DNA from: JABCYV01 sp963696025
Lineage (GTDB): Bacteria > Acidobacteriota > Terriglobia > Terriglobales > Acidobacteriaceae
DNA length: 64,000 nt
Reading direction: 5' to 3'
Assembly (NCBI GenBank): GCA_963696025.1
Contig: CAVOII010000004.1
Location: forward strand, 744,001 to 808,000
In this document: positions 33,580-42,153 of the stretch, piece after piece
Layout: each line of letters opens with the position of its first letter
Numbering within the stretch: the first letter of the stretch is position 1
Notes under the pieces: generated by a model
Database searches by the model: none
Told to the model about the DNA's origin: nothing
What the model saw: only the letters and a program-made list of their open reading frames with translations
Program-made: the position numbers and the translations under genes

Positions 33580-33894
33580 TTAACTCGGCCCCACTTTCGT
33601 GAGCCGAAACAGGAGCAGCCGGAAGCTGTCCGTCCAGATATAGTTCATGGTTGCAAGCACGAAGAGCATGAAATAGGCGACGAACTTAACGAAGACCCGC
33701 TTTTCTGAGCCCAGGTTCATGAAAAATAGCACCACGAGGATGGTTTCGATGACGGAAAACGTCAGCATGCGCACCGCCATTTGCGACCCCTCGATGTTCT
33801 GGTAGCCGATGACGAACTGCAGTGCCGTAATGACCAGCAGGCAGAGATATACGGCCACATATCTCCCGATTCCGTGTGCTTCAGCTGTCGCCAT
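33580..33894 (-). CDS. Cytochrome c oxidase subunit IV (small subunit)
   Basis: The 104-residue protein has three hydrophobic helices and the pattern of prokaryotic subunit IV (CyoD/caa3 CtaF type): YVAVYLCLLVITALQFVIGY, VIETILVVLFFMNLGSEKR and VKFVAYFMLFVLATMNYIWTD. It lies directly after the second subunit III gene. The subunit stabilises the oxidase complex and carries no cofactor. Confidence 0.85.
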   Translation of the reverse strand: MATAEAHGIGRYVAVYLCLLVITALQFVIGYQNIEGSQMAVRMLTFSVIETILVVLFFMNLGSEKRVFVKFVAYFMLFVLATMNYIWTDSFRLLLFRLTKVGPS

Positions 33895-33919
33895 GGTGTT
33901 TCGCTCCTTATTTCTCCCT

Positions 33920-34540
33920 CTAGCGTGCCACGTTCATTAGATAAACGACTGGGACGATAAATAGCCAGACCAGACCGACGAATTGCCAGAAAAGGTTCGT
34001 TATTTCGATATCATCGGCGTTGTACCGGCCTCTCTGGTAGCGCATCGCGACGATGATTAGAGCAACCGTCCCACCCGAAATGTGCAGCAGGCTAAACCCG
34101 GTGACGACGTAGAACCCAGCCCCAAAGGCTGCTGGCCCCCAGGGATTGTGAAACAGTGCGACGCCTTGGTTGATCATTCCCATCCAATCGCGGATGTGCA
34201 GCAAGGTGAAGAAAATGCCCGCGGCCGCCGTAATCATCATCCAGCGGAAAGCTCCCGCCTTGTCGCCCATCTTGGCAGCCCTGAGCCCGATCAGCATAGT
34301 CAGGCTGCTGGTGAGCATAATGAGCGTCATGATCGCGACACTGGTTATGCTGTGGAAAGGTCTTGGCCAGTCCGGAGTGGCGTTGCGCGTGAATGCGTAG
34401 GCTGCTATGCAGGCAGCAAACGTCATCACGTCTGCCATGATGAACAGCCACATCGCCAGCTTCTTGGAAGGAATCGCAAATGGGGGTGCCTCCATCGGTG
34501 GAGCCGAATGTGCTCCCATGGTCAAAGGTGCTTGGCTCAC
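33920..34540 (-). CDS. Haem-copper oxidase subunit III, second copy
   Basis: The 206-residue protein has five transmembrane helices and subunit-III features: KLAMWLFIMADVMTFAACIAAYAF in helix 1, FYVVTGFSLLHISGGTVALI, and a C-terminal FWQFVGLVWLFIVPVVYLM helix. It resembles CyoC/CtaE proteins and is distinct from the adjacent gene at 34563. Two consecutive subunit III genes suggest that each contributes part of the complex. Subunit III has no redox centre. Confidence 0.88.
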   Translation of the reverse strand: MSQAPLTMGAHSAPPMEAPPFAIPSKKLAMWLFIMADVMTFAACIAAYAFTRNATPDWPRPFHSITSVAIMTLIMLTSSLTMLIGLRAAKMGDKAGAFRWMMITAAAGIFFTLLHIRDWMGMINQGVALFHNPWGPAAFGAGFYVVTGFSLLHISGGTVALIIVAMRYQRGRYNADDIEITNLFWQFVGLVWLFIVPVVYLMNVAR

Positions 34541-34562
34541 AGTGCCTCCTGCGTTGCATTCA

Positions 34563-35240
34563 TCAAAGTTTCATCCAAAGCAGCAAAAGCAAGTACACCC
34601 AAAGAATGCCCATGAAGTGCCAATAACGGGAGAACGTATCCAGCGTACTCCGGCGCAGGACGACCGTATTCAGTTTACGTAAAACGTACGTCAAGCCACC
34701 TAGCCCACCCAGCACGTGCAGCGCATGCACTGCAGTCAGCAAATAGAAGAACGAACTGGCCGGATTGGTGGCGAGATATAACCCTTCGGAACGCAATTGC
34801 AGCCAGGCCGCGTATTGGCCGGCAACAAAAACCAAGCCCAGGACCAGGGTAACGTACAACCAGCGCGAAGGGTTTAGATCGAAGGTTCTTGGACCGCCCA
34901 TGAAAACCGCGATGCGGCGGCGCGCGATTTCCAAGGTTACACTGCTGGCAAGCAGCACCAGCGTATTCAAGTACAGAACTTTGGGCAGGGTAAGGTGTCG
35001 CCAATCCAAAGACGATCCTTGACGAACAATCAAGGCGCTGGTGAACGCCGCAAAGGTCATGGCAATCGCGGCCAGCACTACCCAGATTGCTGTGCTCGAC
35101 GGAGCGGGCGCGTAATCTTGAACCGCTGGCAAATTGCCATCGCTCGGAACCAGATTCCGGAAGCCTCCGTTGCCGGGATGACCTGACTCCGGGGAACGAC
35201 GCGGCTCAATCTTCGGCGGTTCGTGGACCGTAGTTGCCAT
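34563..35240 (-). CDS. Haem-copper oxidase subunit III
   Basis: From ATG 35240 (GAGGAG upstream) the 225-residue protein has a Pro-rich cytoplasmic N-terminus (about 1-45) and five helices. Typical positions are AWLQLRSEGLYLATNPASSFFYLLTAVHALHVLGG, with the conserved His in helix 4, and FSRYWHFMGILWVYLLLLL at the end. It lies between subunit I and the second subunit III gene. Confidence 0.88.
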   Translation of the reverse strand: MATTVHEPPKIEPRRSPESGHPGNGGFRNLVPSDGNLPAVQDYAPAPSSTAIWVVLAAIAMTFAAFTSALIVRQGSSLDWRHLTLPKVLYLNTLVLLASSVTLEIARRRIAVFMGGPRTFDLNPSRWLYVTLVLGLVFVAGQYAAWLQLRSEGLYLATNPASSFFYLLTAVHALHVLGGLGGLTYVLRKLNTVVLRRSTLDTFSRYWHFMGILWVYLLLLLWMKL

Positions 35241-35279
35241 TTGTACTGAACTCCTCAAACAAATTGAATGATCGTTCGC

Positions 35280-37064
35280 TTAGGGCTCGTCGTGAGCATT
35301 CTTGACCTGCTCGGGCGAGTCTTGCATCAAGTAATCACCCGTTGAACTCTCCACGCCGTACTGATAGGGATCGTGATAAACCACCACATGCCTGCCCCCG
35401 AAGTTATCATGTGGCGGCGGCGAAGGTATTGACCACTCGAGCGAGGTGCCTTGCCACGGGTTGTCCGGCGCAGGCTCGCCCCAGAAGCGACTGTGAATCA
35501 GGTTGTAAAAGAAAATCAATTGGGCTGCACCGGTGAAGAGCGCTGCTATCGTGATGAACTGGTGCACGCCTACAAGAGGCTGCATGTAATCCACCACAAA
35601 TGCTTGGTAGCGCCGCACATTCCCAGCCAGTCCCAGGTAGTGCATCGGCATGAAAATGCAGTAGACGCCGACAAACGTAAGCCAGAAGTGAAGCTTCCCC
35701 AGGGTGTCGTTCATCATGCGTCCCCACATCTTCGGAAACCAGAAGTAAGTTCCAGAGAAGATGCCGAAGATCGCTGCGATGGCCATGGTAAAGTGAAAAT
35801 GAGCCACCACGAAGTAGGTCGCGTGGAGCAGGATCTGGATCGAGGGCTGCGCCAGGAAGAAGCCGCTTACCCCGCCGGTGATGAACAACGAAATAAAGCC
35901 CAGCGCAAACAGCGAAGCTGCGTTAATGCGCAACTTCGCACCGTAGAGACTGCCAATCCAAATCAAGACGATGATTGTGGAAGGGATCGTAATCAACAGC
36001 GTGGGGAAAGAGAACAGCAGCGACGAGAAGGGATTCATCCCGCTGACAAACATATGGTGTCCATACACCATGTAGCTGAGAACGGCCAAGGCGCCCATAC
36101 TGTAGACCAACACGCGATGGCTCAGCATCGGCTTGCGCATGTTGGTGATGAGAACATGCGATACGATACCCATCCCGGGCACGATGGCGATATACACCTC
36201 AGGATGTCCGAAGAACCAGAAAAGGTGCTGCCATAGAAGAGTCGATCCACCCGAGTGCGGTTGCAATTGGTCGTTAATCACCAGATTGGATGCCACGAAG
36301 AAGCTCGTCCCGGCCACGTGGTCCAGAATCAGCAGGATTGTGGCCGGCATCAGTACGGAGAACGACGTGAGGCCCATGCAGGAGGTAATGAACCAAGCCC
36401 AGGTGGGCATCGGCAGCCGCCACATGCTCATACCTTTGCAACGGAGGTCCAGGACGTTGGGAATAAAATTCAACGCTCCGAACAGCTGGCCCACGCAGAA
36501 TATGGCGATGGAGAGTGCCCAAATAATCACACCCGAGCCCTCGCCCGGACCTGCAACCTTTCCCACTGCGCTCAGCGGCGCGTATTGCGTCCAACCGCCT
36601 AGGGTTGGCCCGTCGCCCACGAAGAACGACGTAATCATGACGCAGAACGCCACAAACGTGGTCCAGAACGACATCATGTTGAAATGCGGGAAGGGCATGT
36701 CCTCCGCGCCAGTGTGGATGGGCAGGAAGAAATTGCCGAATGCTGCGAAGGGTGCAACCGTGAGCACAAAAAAGACCATGAAGGTGGCATGCATGGTCAT
36801 GAGTTGCAGGTAGAACTCCGGGGTCATCAGGTTCCCGGGGGCGCCGCTGCTGGAGAGCAGATGCAGCCCAGGTATGGCCAGATTTGTCCAGCCTAGGTGC
36901 AGCCGCATCAGCCAGGAAAGCACCATGCCGATGATCACAGCGACCAAGCCCAGACCGTAATATTGCTTGCCGATCACCTTGTGATCTAGGCTAAAAATGT
37001 GCTTGCGGATGAATGAGGTCGGAGGCCCGTGGTGTACCACGGCGTGCGCTGACGTATCGTGCAT
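35280..37064 (-). CDS. coxA: Cytochrome c oxidase subunit I
   Basis: The 594-residue protein has twelve helices and the catalytic signature of A-type oxidases: a haem-a ligand His in MTMHATFMVFF, the CuB His and cross-linked Tyr in FFGHPEVYIAIVPG (its Glu is the A1-type channel residue), the two CuB His in YGHHMF, and the two haem ligands in VVAHFHFTMAIA. GAEDMPFPHFNMMSFW corresponds to the D-channel entry. The C-terminus carries about 60 extra hydrophilic residues after helix 12. It reduces oxygen to water while pumping protons. Confidence 0.97.
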   Translation of the reverse strand: MHDTSAHAVVHHGPPTSFIRKHIFSLDHKVIGKQYYGLGLVAVIIGMVLSWLMRLHLGWTNLAIPGLHLLSSSGAPGNLMTPEFYLQLMTMHATFMVFFVLTVAPFAAFGNFFLPIHTGAEDMPFPHFNMMSFWTTFVAFCVMITSFFVGDGPTLGGWTQYAPLSAVGKVAGPGEGSGVIIWALSIAIFCVGQLFGALNFIPNVLDLRCKGMSMWRLPMPTWAWFITSCMGLTSFSVLMPATILLILDHVAGTSFFVASNLVINDQLQPHSGGSTLLWQHLFWFFGHPEVYIAIVPGMGIVSHVLITNMRKPMLSHRVLVYSMGALAVLSYMVYGHHMFVSGMNPFSSLLFSFPTLLITIPSTIIVLIWIGSLYGAKLRINAASLFALGFISLFITGGVSGFFLAQPSIQILLHATYFVVAHFHFTMAIAAIFGIFSGTYFWFPKMWGRMMNDTLGKLHFWLTFVGVYCIFMPMHYLGLAGNVRRYQAFVVDYMQPLVGVHQFITIAALFTGAAQLIFFYNLIHSRFWGEPAPDNPWQGTSLEWSIPSPPPHDNFGGRHVVVYHDPYQYGVESSTGDYLMQDSPEQVKNAHDEP

Positions 37065-37118
37065 ATGCCTACCTCGAAAAGAGATCTCTCCGCCGCAACC
37101 AGTGCCGACGGTCTTCCC

Positions 37119-37988
37119 TTACTGCATGGCCGCTTCCTTCTTTAGCCAATCATCGAAATCCGCCTGGGAATAAACGTAGAGATATGCCTTCATGTTGTAA
37201 TGCCCCAGGCCACAGAGCTGGCTACACACAATTTCATACTTGCCAATTTTCGTTGCCGTGAAGTGAAGCTGGAGATCCAATCCCGGCACGAAATCCTGAT
37301 GAATTCGCAACGCTGGAACATAGAAAGAATGGCTGACATCTTTGGCGTGCATCAGCAAGAGGATTTCACGGTTGACCGGGATCGCCATCTCAGCGGTTAC
37401 GATATCGTCTTTGGAGTCCGGATCGTTAATCTGATCCACACCAAAGAAATTCGAGTTGGCCTCGCTGATCATTTCAGGATGAATCGGGCCGAACTTCCCG
37501 TCGGGGCCAGGATAGCGGAAATAAAATGCAAACTGCCCTGCCTGGACTTGAACGGGCATCGCATCTGCGCCGGGCTGTGTGAAGTAGATATTGGCCCAGG
37601 CTTTTACTCCGAAAATTCCCAGAGCAAACACTTCCACGCCGACAAAAATAATCGCGGCAGCTACCAGCCCCGTTGCGCCGCCGGGAAAACTCTTCGTCTT
37701 CTCGCCCGGTCTATTGCCGGAGAACCTCCAGATGAACCACGCCAAGATAATCTGGGAGGCGAGGAAAGAAATTCCGGCCTCCCACATCGTTTCCGACAAC
37801 TGGTCGTCAATGGCTTGACCGTGGGTCGAAATGTCCTCCATCGGATGCCAGGTATTACGAATGATAGGAATCGCGGAAAGGATCGCGATCACGATGATGG
37901 TAACCGCAAGAAATTTCGCCATGTCGCCCTCGCCTGGAGCCGGTTCAACCGGCTTCTTGAGCTTGCCTCCAAGCCGCCGCGTTGCCAC
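37119..37988 (-). CDS. coxB: Cytochrome c oxidase subunit II
   Basis: The 289-residue protein has N-terminal membrane helices (about 24-42, 70-88 and 107-127) and a cupredoxin domain with a complete CuA site: His220 in DVSHSFYVPALRIHQDF, Cys255 and Cys259 in CSQLCGLGH, His263 and Met266. It receives electrons from cytochrome c. GTG 37988 is used because AAGGA precedes it and the gap to the upstream gene is then 19 bases; an ATG at 37922 (MAKFLAV) is a real alternative. No C-terminal haem c domain is present. Confidence 0.95.
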   Translation of the reverse strand: MATRRLGGKLKKPVEPAPGEGDMAKFLAVTIIVIAILSAIPIIRNTWHPMEDISTHGQAIDDQLSETMWEAGISFLASQIILAWFIWRFSGNRPGEKTKSFPGGATGLVAAAIIFVGVEVFALGIFGVKAWANIYFTQPGADAMPVQVQAGQFAFYFRYPGPDGKFGPIHPEMISEANSNFFGVDQINDPDSKDDIVTAEMAIPVNREILLLMHAKDVSHSFYVPALRIHQDFVPGLDLQLHFTATKIGKYEIVCSQLCGLGHYNMKAYLYVYSQADFDDWLKKEAAMQ

Positions 37989-38007
37989 GGCATCCTTGAG
38001 TGAGTTC

Positions 38008-38754
38008 TTACTTGGCTTTGAACGTGAAATCGGCGGTTGCCGGCTTTCCCGCGCCTACCGTTACTTTCTGGGTCTGAGTTCCGTAAGCCTCTTGCCACGC
38101 GGTCAACGTGTAGTTCCCTGGGGGAACATTGTTAATGGTGTAAGCGCCATTGTCATCGCTCACCGCAGTCGGCCCTTTCACTACTACCATGGAGCCGTGC
38201 ATCCAGGGATGGATGTTGCACTTGACCGGAATAGCGACTTCCTCGCCCGTCCAGGCTACATCGAACGGTGGGGCTCCCTGCGGCTGCGACTTGTTCCATT
38301 CATGATTCGGCCCATTTGGTTTCGGCATTGGGTGGATGTTGTGAGAGTGCGGGTCGCTGTTGGTCACCTTGAAGTGTTGATTCACATCCAGCGCCATCAC
38401 GTGGGGAATGTATTGACAACCCTTTTGGTCCCAAGTCGGAGTTTCAGAAGGCACCTGACTGGAGGTGGCCGCATCCAGGCCCTCGGAGATGTAGACGGCA
38501 ACCCACTTCAGGCCCCCGTTCGGACCGGCAACGACTGTCTCCGTCGTAACCGGTTTGCTGGCGTGTTCCTTTGCACAAAACGGTTCTTTCGACATGTCAA
38601 TCGGCTTTTGGTGAGGGACCGTGCCGTCGAGTTTGATCGTTCCGGTGATTTGGCCCCCTGCGGCGGCACTCACGTTGCGCGTCGAATACAAGAGACCAAA
38701 TGCGAGCAGTAGTATGCTGGACATCAGTGCTGCGAATTTGTAACCGGCTTTCAT
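38008..38754 (-). CDS. Secreted cupredoxin-like protein with C-terminal carboxypeptidase-regulatory domain
   Basis: The 248-residue protein has a signal peptide (1-30), a beta-sandwich with a possible type-1 copper set (His136/138/141 in SDPHSHNIHP; Cys179, His182 and Met185 in KCNIHPWM), and a C-terminal CarboxypepD_reg-like domain (GAYTINNVPPGNYTLTAWQE). Two further Cys (60, 113) may pair. It lies between the dihaem cytochrome and oxidase subunit II, so a periplasmic electron carrier or copper donor to the oxidase is a reasonable inference. Binding is not proven; the C-x2-H-x2-M spacing is tighter than in plastocyanin. Confidence 0.75.
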   Translation of the reverse strand: MKAGYKFAALMSSILLLAFGLLYSTRNVSAAAGGQITGTIKLDGTVPHQKPIDMSKEPFCAKEHASKPVTTETVVAGPNGGLKWVAVYISEGLDAATSSQVPSETPTWDQKGCQYIPHVMALDVNQHFKVTNSDPHSHNIHPMPKPNGPNHEWNKSQPQGAPPFDVAWTGEEVAIPVKCNIHPWMHGSMVVVKGPTAVSDDNGAYTINNVPPGNYTLTAWQEAYGTQTQKVTVGAGKPATADFTFKAK

Positions 38755-38797
38755 TGCTTCCTCCCCGTAAGTGGCTCACTCGACTGCAGGCTCATTA

Positions 38798-39676
38798 CTA
38801 TTGCTGCGGCGGTGCTGCCGCCGGAGCCGCGTTCGGATTAATCGGCTTCAAGCCGAGTTGGTTCGCGATCGCCTTCTCCTTGGTCTTCATGGGCTGGAGA
38901 CTGCGCAAATAGAACACCAACTCCCACGCCTCCTCGGGCTTCACATTGTCCGCGAAAGACGGCATGGGCGTGCCATCCAACCCGGTCATGAAAATCTTGT
39001 ACAGATCGCTGTCACTCGACCCGCACTTGAACCGCGTCCCGTCGTGAAAGTTAAACGGTTTGATGGGTCGATTCTGATCGTCGGTAAGCGTGTCGGCTGA
39101 CGGGCCATTGGCTCTGCCCTCGACCCCATGGCACTTCCAGCATTCCAGCTTCTGAAACATGGCCTGCCCCGCCTTGATCCGGTCCGCCGTCACTTCCGGC
39201 TCGGGAGGGATTTGGATTGGTGCGCCTGGCTTCTCGGTCGCGAACTTGGGGGAGAAGTGTTTGACATACGCCACCAGATCCGCACGCTGCTGTCCGGTGA
39301 AAGTATTCCACGGGGGCATGACGGAGGTGTCCAAGCCGCGGGCGATGGTGTTGAAGAGATCCTCGTCGGTGGGCAACGTTCCAGTCGGCGTGGAGCGGCA
39401 TTTGAACTGGCCCAAGGTAAAGTTCCGCGGCTTGGGATCCAGCCAGGGTTCATTTTCGCCCAAGCCATCGCCCTCCTCGCCATGACAGCCAACGCAGTAT
39501 CTGCGATAATCTGTCTTGGCCGCGGCCGCATGGCCGGTTAGACCGGCGATGTGCGCCTCTGTGTTCATCCGCTGTTCCTCATCGTACTTCGTCATCTGTG
39601 CGGAGGCGACCGTCGCCAGCATGAGGACCACGACCGCACCCGCTAACCGCGACCACTCACGTAGGTTTGTACGCAT
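38798..39676 (-). CDS. Dihaem cytochrome c
   Basis: The 292-residue secreted protein (signal 1-26, VASAQ) carries two cytochrome c domains with haem sites CVGCH (61-65) and CWKCH (179-183). Candidate axial Met residues lie in LDTSVMPPW (Met120) and GTPMPSF. It is placed directly upstream of the cupredoxin-like protein and subunits II and I, so it probably delivers electrons to the oxidase. A Pro/Ala-rich tail closes the protein. Confidence 0.92.
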   Translation of the reverse strand: MRTNLREWSRLAGAVVVLMLATVASAQMTKYDEEQRMNTEAHIAGLTGHAAAAKTDYRRYCVGCHGEEGDGLGENEPWLDPKPRNFTLGQFKCRSTPTGTLPTDEDLFNTIARGLDTSVMPPWNTFTGQQRADLVAYVKHFSPKFATEKPGAPIQIPPEPEVTADRIKAGQAMFQKLECWKCHGVEGRANGPSADTLTDDQNRPIKPFNFHDGTRFKCGSSDSDLYKIFMTGLDGTPMPSFADNVKPEEAWELVFYLRSLQPMKTKEKAIANQLGLKPINPNAAPAAAPPQQ

Positions 39677-39691
39677 CGCTATCCCCTCTCT

Positions 39692-41110
39692 TTAGAAGTC
39701 GAAGTCGAATCCCAGCAGCAGACTGCTGTTGGTCAAATCGGTGCCTGTGACCGGCGATGTACCGCGCTGATGGAACCATGAATATTCGTTATGCAAGGCA
39801 AAGCCGGCCCGGCTGGTCATGATTGGATAGTAGCGATATCCAATCGTGTACATGTCGATGTTTCCCAGGTTCGAGGGATTGGTAGTCAACGCCTGCTGGG
39901 ATACTCGCTCCCATTCGGAACGCTGAATGAAGATGAGCTGCGGACTATAGACGTAATGCGTCTCCACCATGTAGCCGTTCCAGATCGGAGCTCGCGCCGT
40001 CGTAGGAAGGGTGCACATTAAGGGAACACAATTGAGGCCCGTTCCCGTGCCCGCCCCCGCGGTTCCGTTGGATGGGTTGTTTGCGTTGCCGTACCCCTGT
40101 CCGAACCACACGTTGTCCCAGCCATGTTGGGTCACTACCAGAAAATCCAGTTTGCCGAAGTAGAAGAGTCCGACGAATCCTTCGCGATGGAAGCTCTTCT
40201 TGTTCGTTCCCGTACCTAGGACCGGCACGCCGCCCGAAGTGAGATAAGTGATGGGCGCCTCTCCTGCCATCGCGTAAAATCCCACACGTTGGACACCGAG
40301 TTTGCCGGCATCGAATGCCTGGCTGGCGGCGATGAAACCAGTGTATGAGTTAGTGCCAGCAGCCAGGTTCACGTTGCCATCGGCGGTACTGAGGAGCGCG
40401 GCAGAAACCCGAGTTCGATCGTTGTAGGAATGCCCCATATACTCGAGGCCGAGTTGGTTGTCTCCAATCTGACCGAAAACATTTGCGTCGCCCGGGGGTA
40501 GAAAGTGGTAGGTCTGGTAAACCCCAGAAATTGGGGTCAAGGTCAGGATTCTCTTCTCCGAAACCAGGTTGTCGAGTTCGAACTTTCCCAGCTTGACGTT
40601 AAGCCACGAACTGCCGAAGAGGTTATCCAGGCGAGCCATGACTGTCTCGAAGTGAAATGTCGCCGTGGGATCGGACGACGGGAGCACATAGAAGGAAAAA
40701 TTCTTCTCCAGTGTGCCGCCGGTATGGAAATCGAGACCGCTCAGATCAAATCCATGAGAGGTGACCTTGTGTTCGACTGGTGCGCTGGTGCCATCTCCGG
40801 TCACGGAGTCAACCGAGACTTTGCTGCTGCTTTCCCTGTGCCAGTAGGGCGTGATCCGAAAGGTGACGGGCCAGTAAGAGGGGTTTTGCCAGATTGGCGA
40901 ATCCCGATCGTTCATCAACTGATAGCCGTTGTCCTTGAATTTTTGCCCGAAGTAATTGAGCATCGGCCAAGCTTCATGGCAGGCCGAGCAGCGCAGGCCA
41001 TATTTGCGGGCAAATGCGGGCAGCGCATGGGCATAGTTGACGGAACAAGTCAGGAAAAAGAGAACCAGCAGCGAACCGGCGACAAGACGACCCCTCGAAG
41101 GCGAGGTCAT
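39692..41110 (-). CDS. Outer-membrane porin-like protein with an N-terminal c-type haem site
   Basis: The 472-residue protein has a signal peptide (about 1-29) followed by LRCSACHEAWPMLNYFGQKFKDNGY, a single CxxCH (41-45). The rest is rich in alternating aromatic/polar strands typical of a beta-barrel, and the last residues are FDFDF, an outer-membrane C-terminal signal. AGGAGGG lies before the ATG. It is the first gene of the oxidase operon. A haem-bearing barrel could move electrons or substrate across the outer membrane, but that is inference. Confidence 0.8.
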   Translation of the reverse strand: MTSPSRGRLVAGSLLVLFFLTCSVNYAHALPAFARKYGLRCSACHEAWPMLNYFGQKFKDNGYQLMNDRDSPIWQNPSYWPVTFRITPYWHRESSSKVSVDSVTGDGTSAPVEHKVTSHGFDLSGLDFHTGGTLEKNFSFYVLPSSDPTATFHFETVMARLDNLFGSSWLNVKLGKFELDNLVSEKRILTLTPISGVYQTYHFLPPGDANVFGQIGDNQLGLEYMGHSYNDRTRVSAALLSTADGNVNLAAGTNSYTGFIAASQAFDAGKLGVQRVGFYAMAGEAPITYLTSGGVPVLGTGTNKKSFHREGFVGLFYFGKLDFLVVTQHGWDNVWFGQGYGNANNPSNGTAGAGTGTGLNCVPLMCTLPTTARAPIWNGYMVETHYVYSPQLIFIQRSEWERVSQQALTTNPSNLGNIDMYTIGYRYYPIMTSRAGFALHNEYSWFHQRGTSPVTGTDLTNSSLLLGFDFDF

Positions 41111-41345
41111 GGAGCCCTCCTGGTACAGAGTTGGGCGAAACGACTGCTAAAGGAGACTGCGAGTACACCCCACGAAATGCCGCTACACCGCAAAATGGCG
41201 AATCAGGAAAATTCTCGGGAGCCCAGAGGAAATTTGCTAACAGGCGCCGAGCCTGGGGTAAATACAGTGAATGCTGTACGATGAAAGTCTTACCGCCGCA
41301 AAGTGCGTGCGGACGCACTTATTTACACCTTGGGGCATTCCACAG

Positions 41346-42011
41346 TCAAGTGAAAAGCGGAACCGGTTTCAGACCGCGGTCCTGGTCGCCTTCGGACGGC
41401 TCCGCGGACTCGAAGTAGCGAGCTACGATTTTGGCGATAGTCGCTGCCATTTTTCTGGCCCGATTGCGCTCCTGCCGCAAGACCATAGGGCGGACAAAAC
41501 CGAAGGCGAACCCTAGCACGGAGACAAAATGCGCTAAAGCATCGATTTCCTGGTCCGGCAATGCCCGGCATTCCTTGAATTTCCGCAGACGTTCGTCGAT
41601 GGCCTTGGTCCGCTCCAGCGGACCGACACGGGTGAACACCTGGCCCACCGCAGGATCGAGCAGCGCCCGCGGGATGACCACTCGCAGAAACTCGCGGTCT
41701 CTCCACATGCGCTCAACTTCCCAGTTAACCAACTGAATGATCTCAGCTCCGACGCTGGGGGCAAGCGGCAGTCTGGCGTTCAGATCCAGCACTTCTTGAG
41801 AGATCTGACACTTTAAGATCGCAAGCAGCAAGCCGGCCTTGTTGGCGAAGTAGCGATGGATCAACCCTTCCGCACAACCAGCCCGGGCGGCGATCTCGCG
41901 AGTCGTTGTGGCTTCGTACCCGCGCGATGCGAAAAGCTTGCTGGCCGCCAAGAGGAGCGCTCGTTCTCGGGCCATTCGATTGCGCTTACTTTTTTGAACG
42001 GCGATGCTCAT
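41346..42011 (-). CDS. TetR/AcrR-family transcriptional regulator
   Basis: The 221-residue protein has an N-terminal basic stretch, then the TetR helix-turn-helix (ALLLAASKLFASRGYEATTTREIAARAGCAEGLIHRYFANK), and a helical ligand-binding domain. ATG 42011 is used; longer frames lack a ribosome site. It precedes the oxidase operon by 235 bases on the same strand and could regulate it or itself. The ligand is unknown. Confidence 0.9.
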   Translation of the reverse strand: MSIAVQKSKRNRMARERALLLAASKLFASRGYEATTTREIAARAGCAEGLIHRYFANKAGLLLAILKCQISQEVLDLNARLPLAPSVGAEIIQLVNWEVERMWRDREFLRVVIPRALLDPAVGQVFTRVGPLERTKAIDERLRKFKECRALPDQEIDALAHFVSVLGFAFGFVRPMVLRQERNRARKMAATIAKIVARYFESAEPSEGDQDRGLKPVPLFT

Positions 42012-42153
42012 AGCCAGCCTCGTCGAAACAGCACAGTATAGAGCGAGACCGTTGCCAGGCAACAATCGTGACAAAAAGACAACAAACAATTTACTTTTCC
42101 CTGACAAACCCGCTCTTCGGGTTTCGCGGCACGAGAGCCGAGGCTCCTCCCAC

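Noticed and set aside
35451..36236. 261-codon plus-strand frame opposite oxidase subunit I
   Set aside because: Highly charged, His/Arg/Gln-rich shadow of a conserved membrane protein gene.
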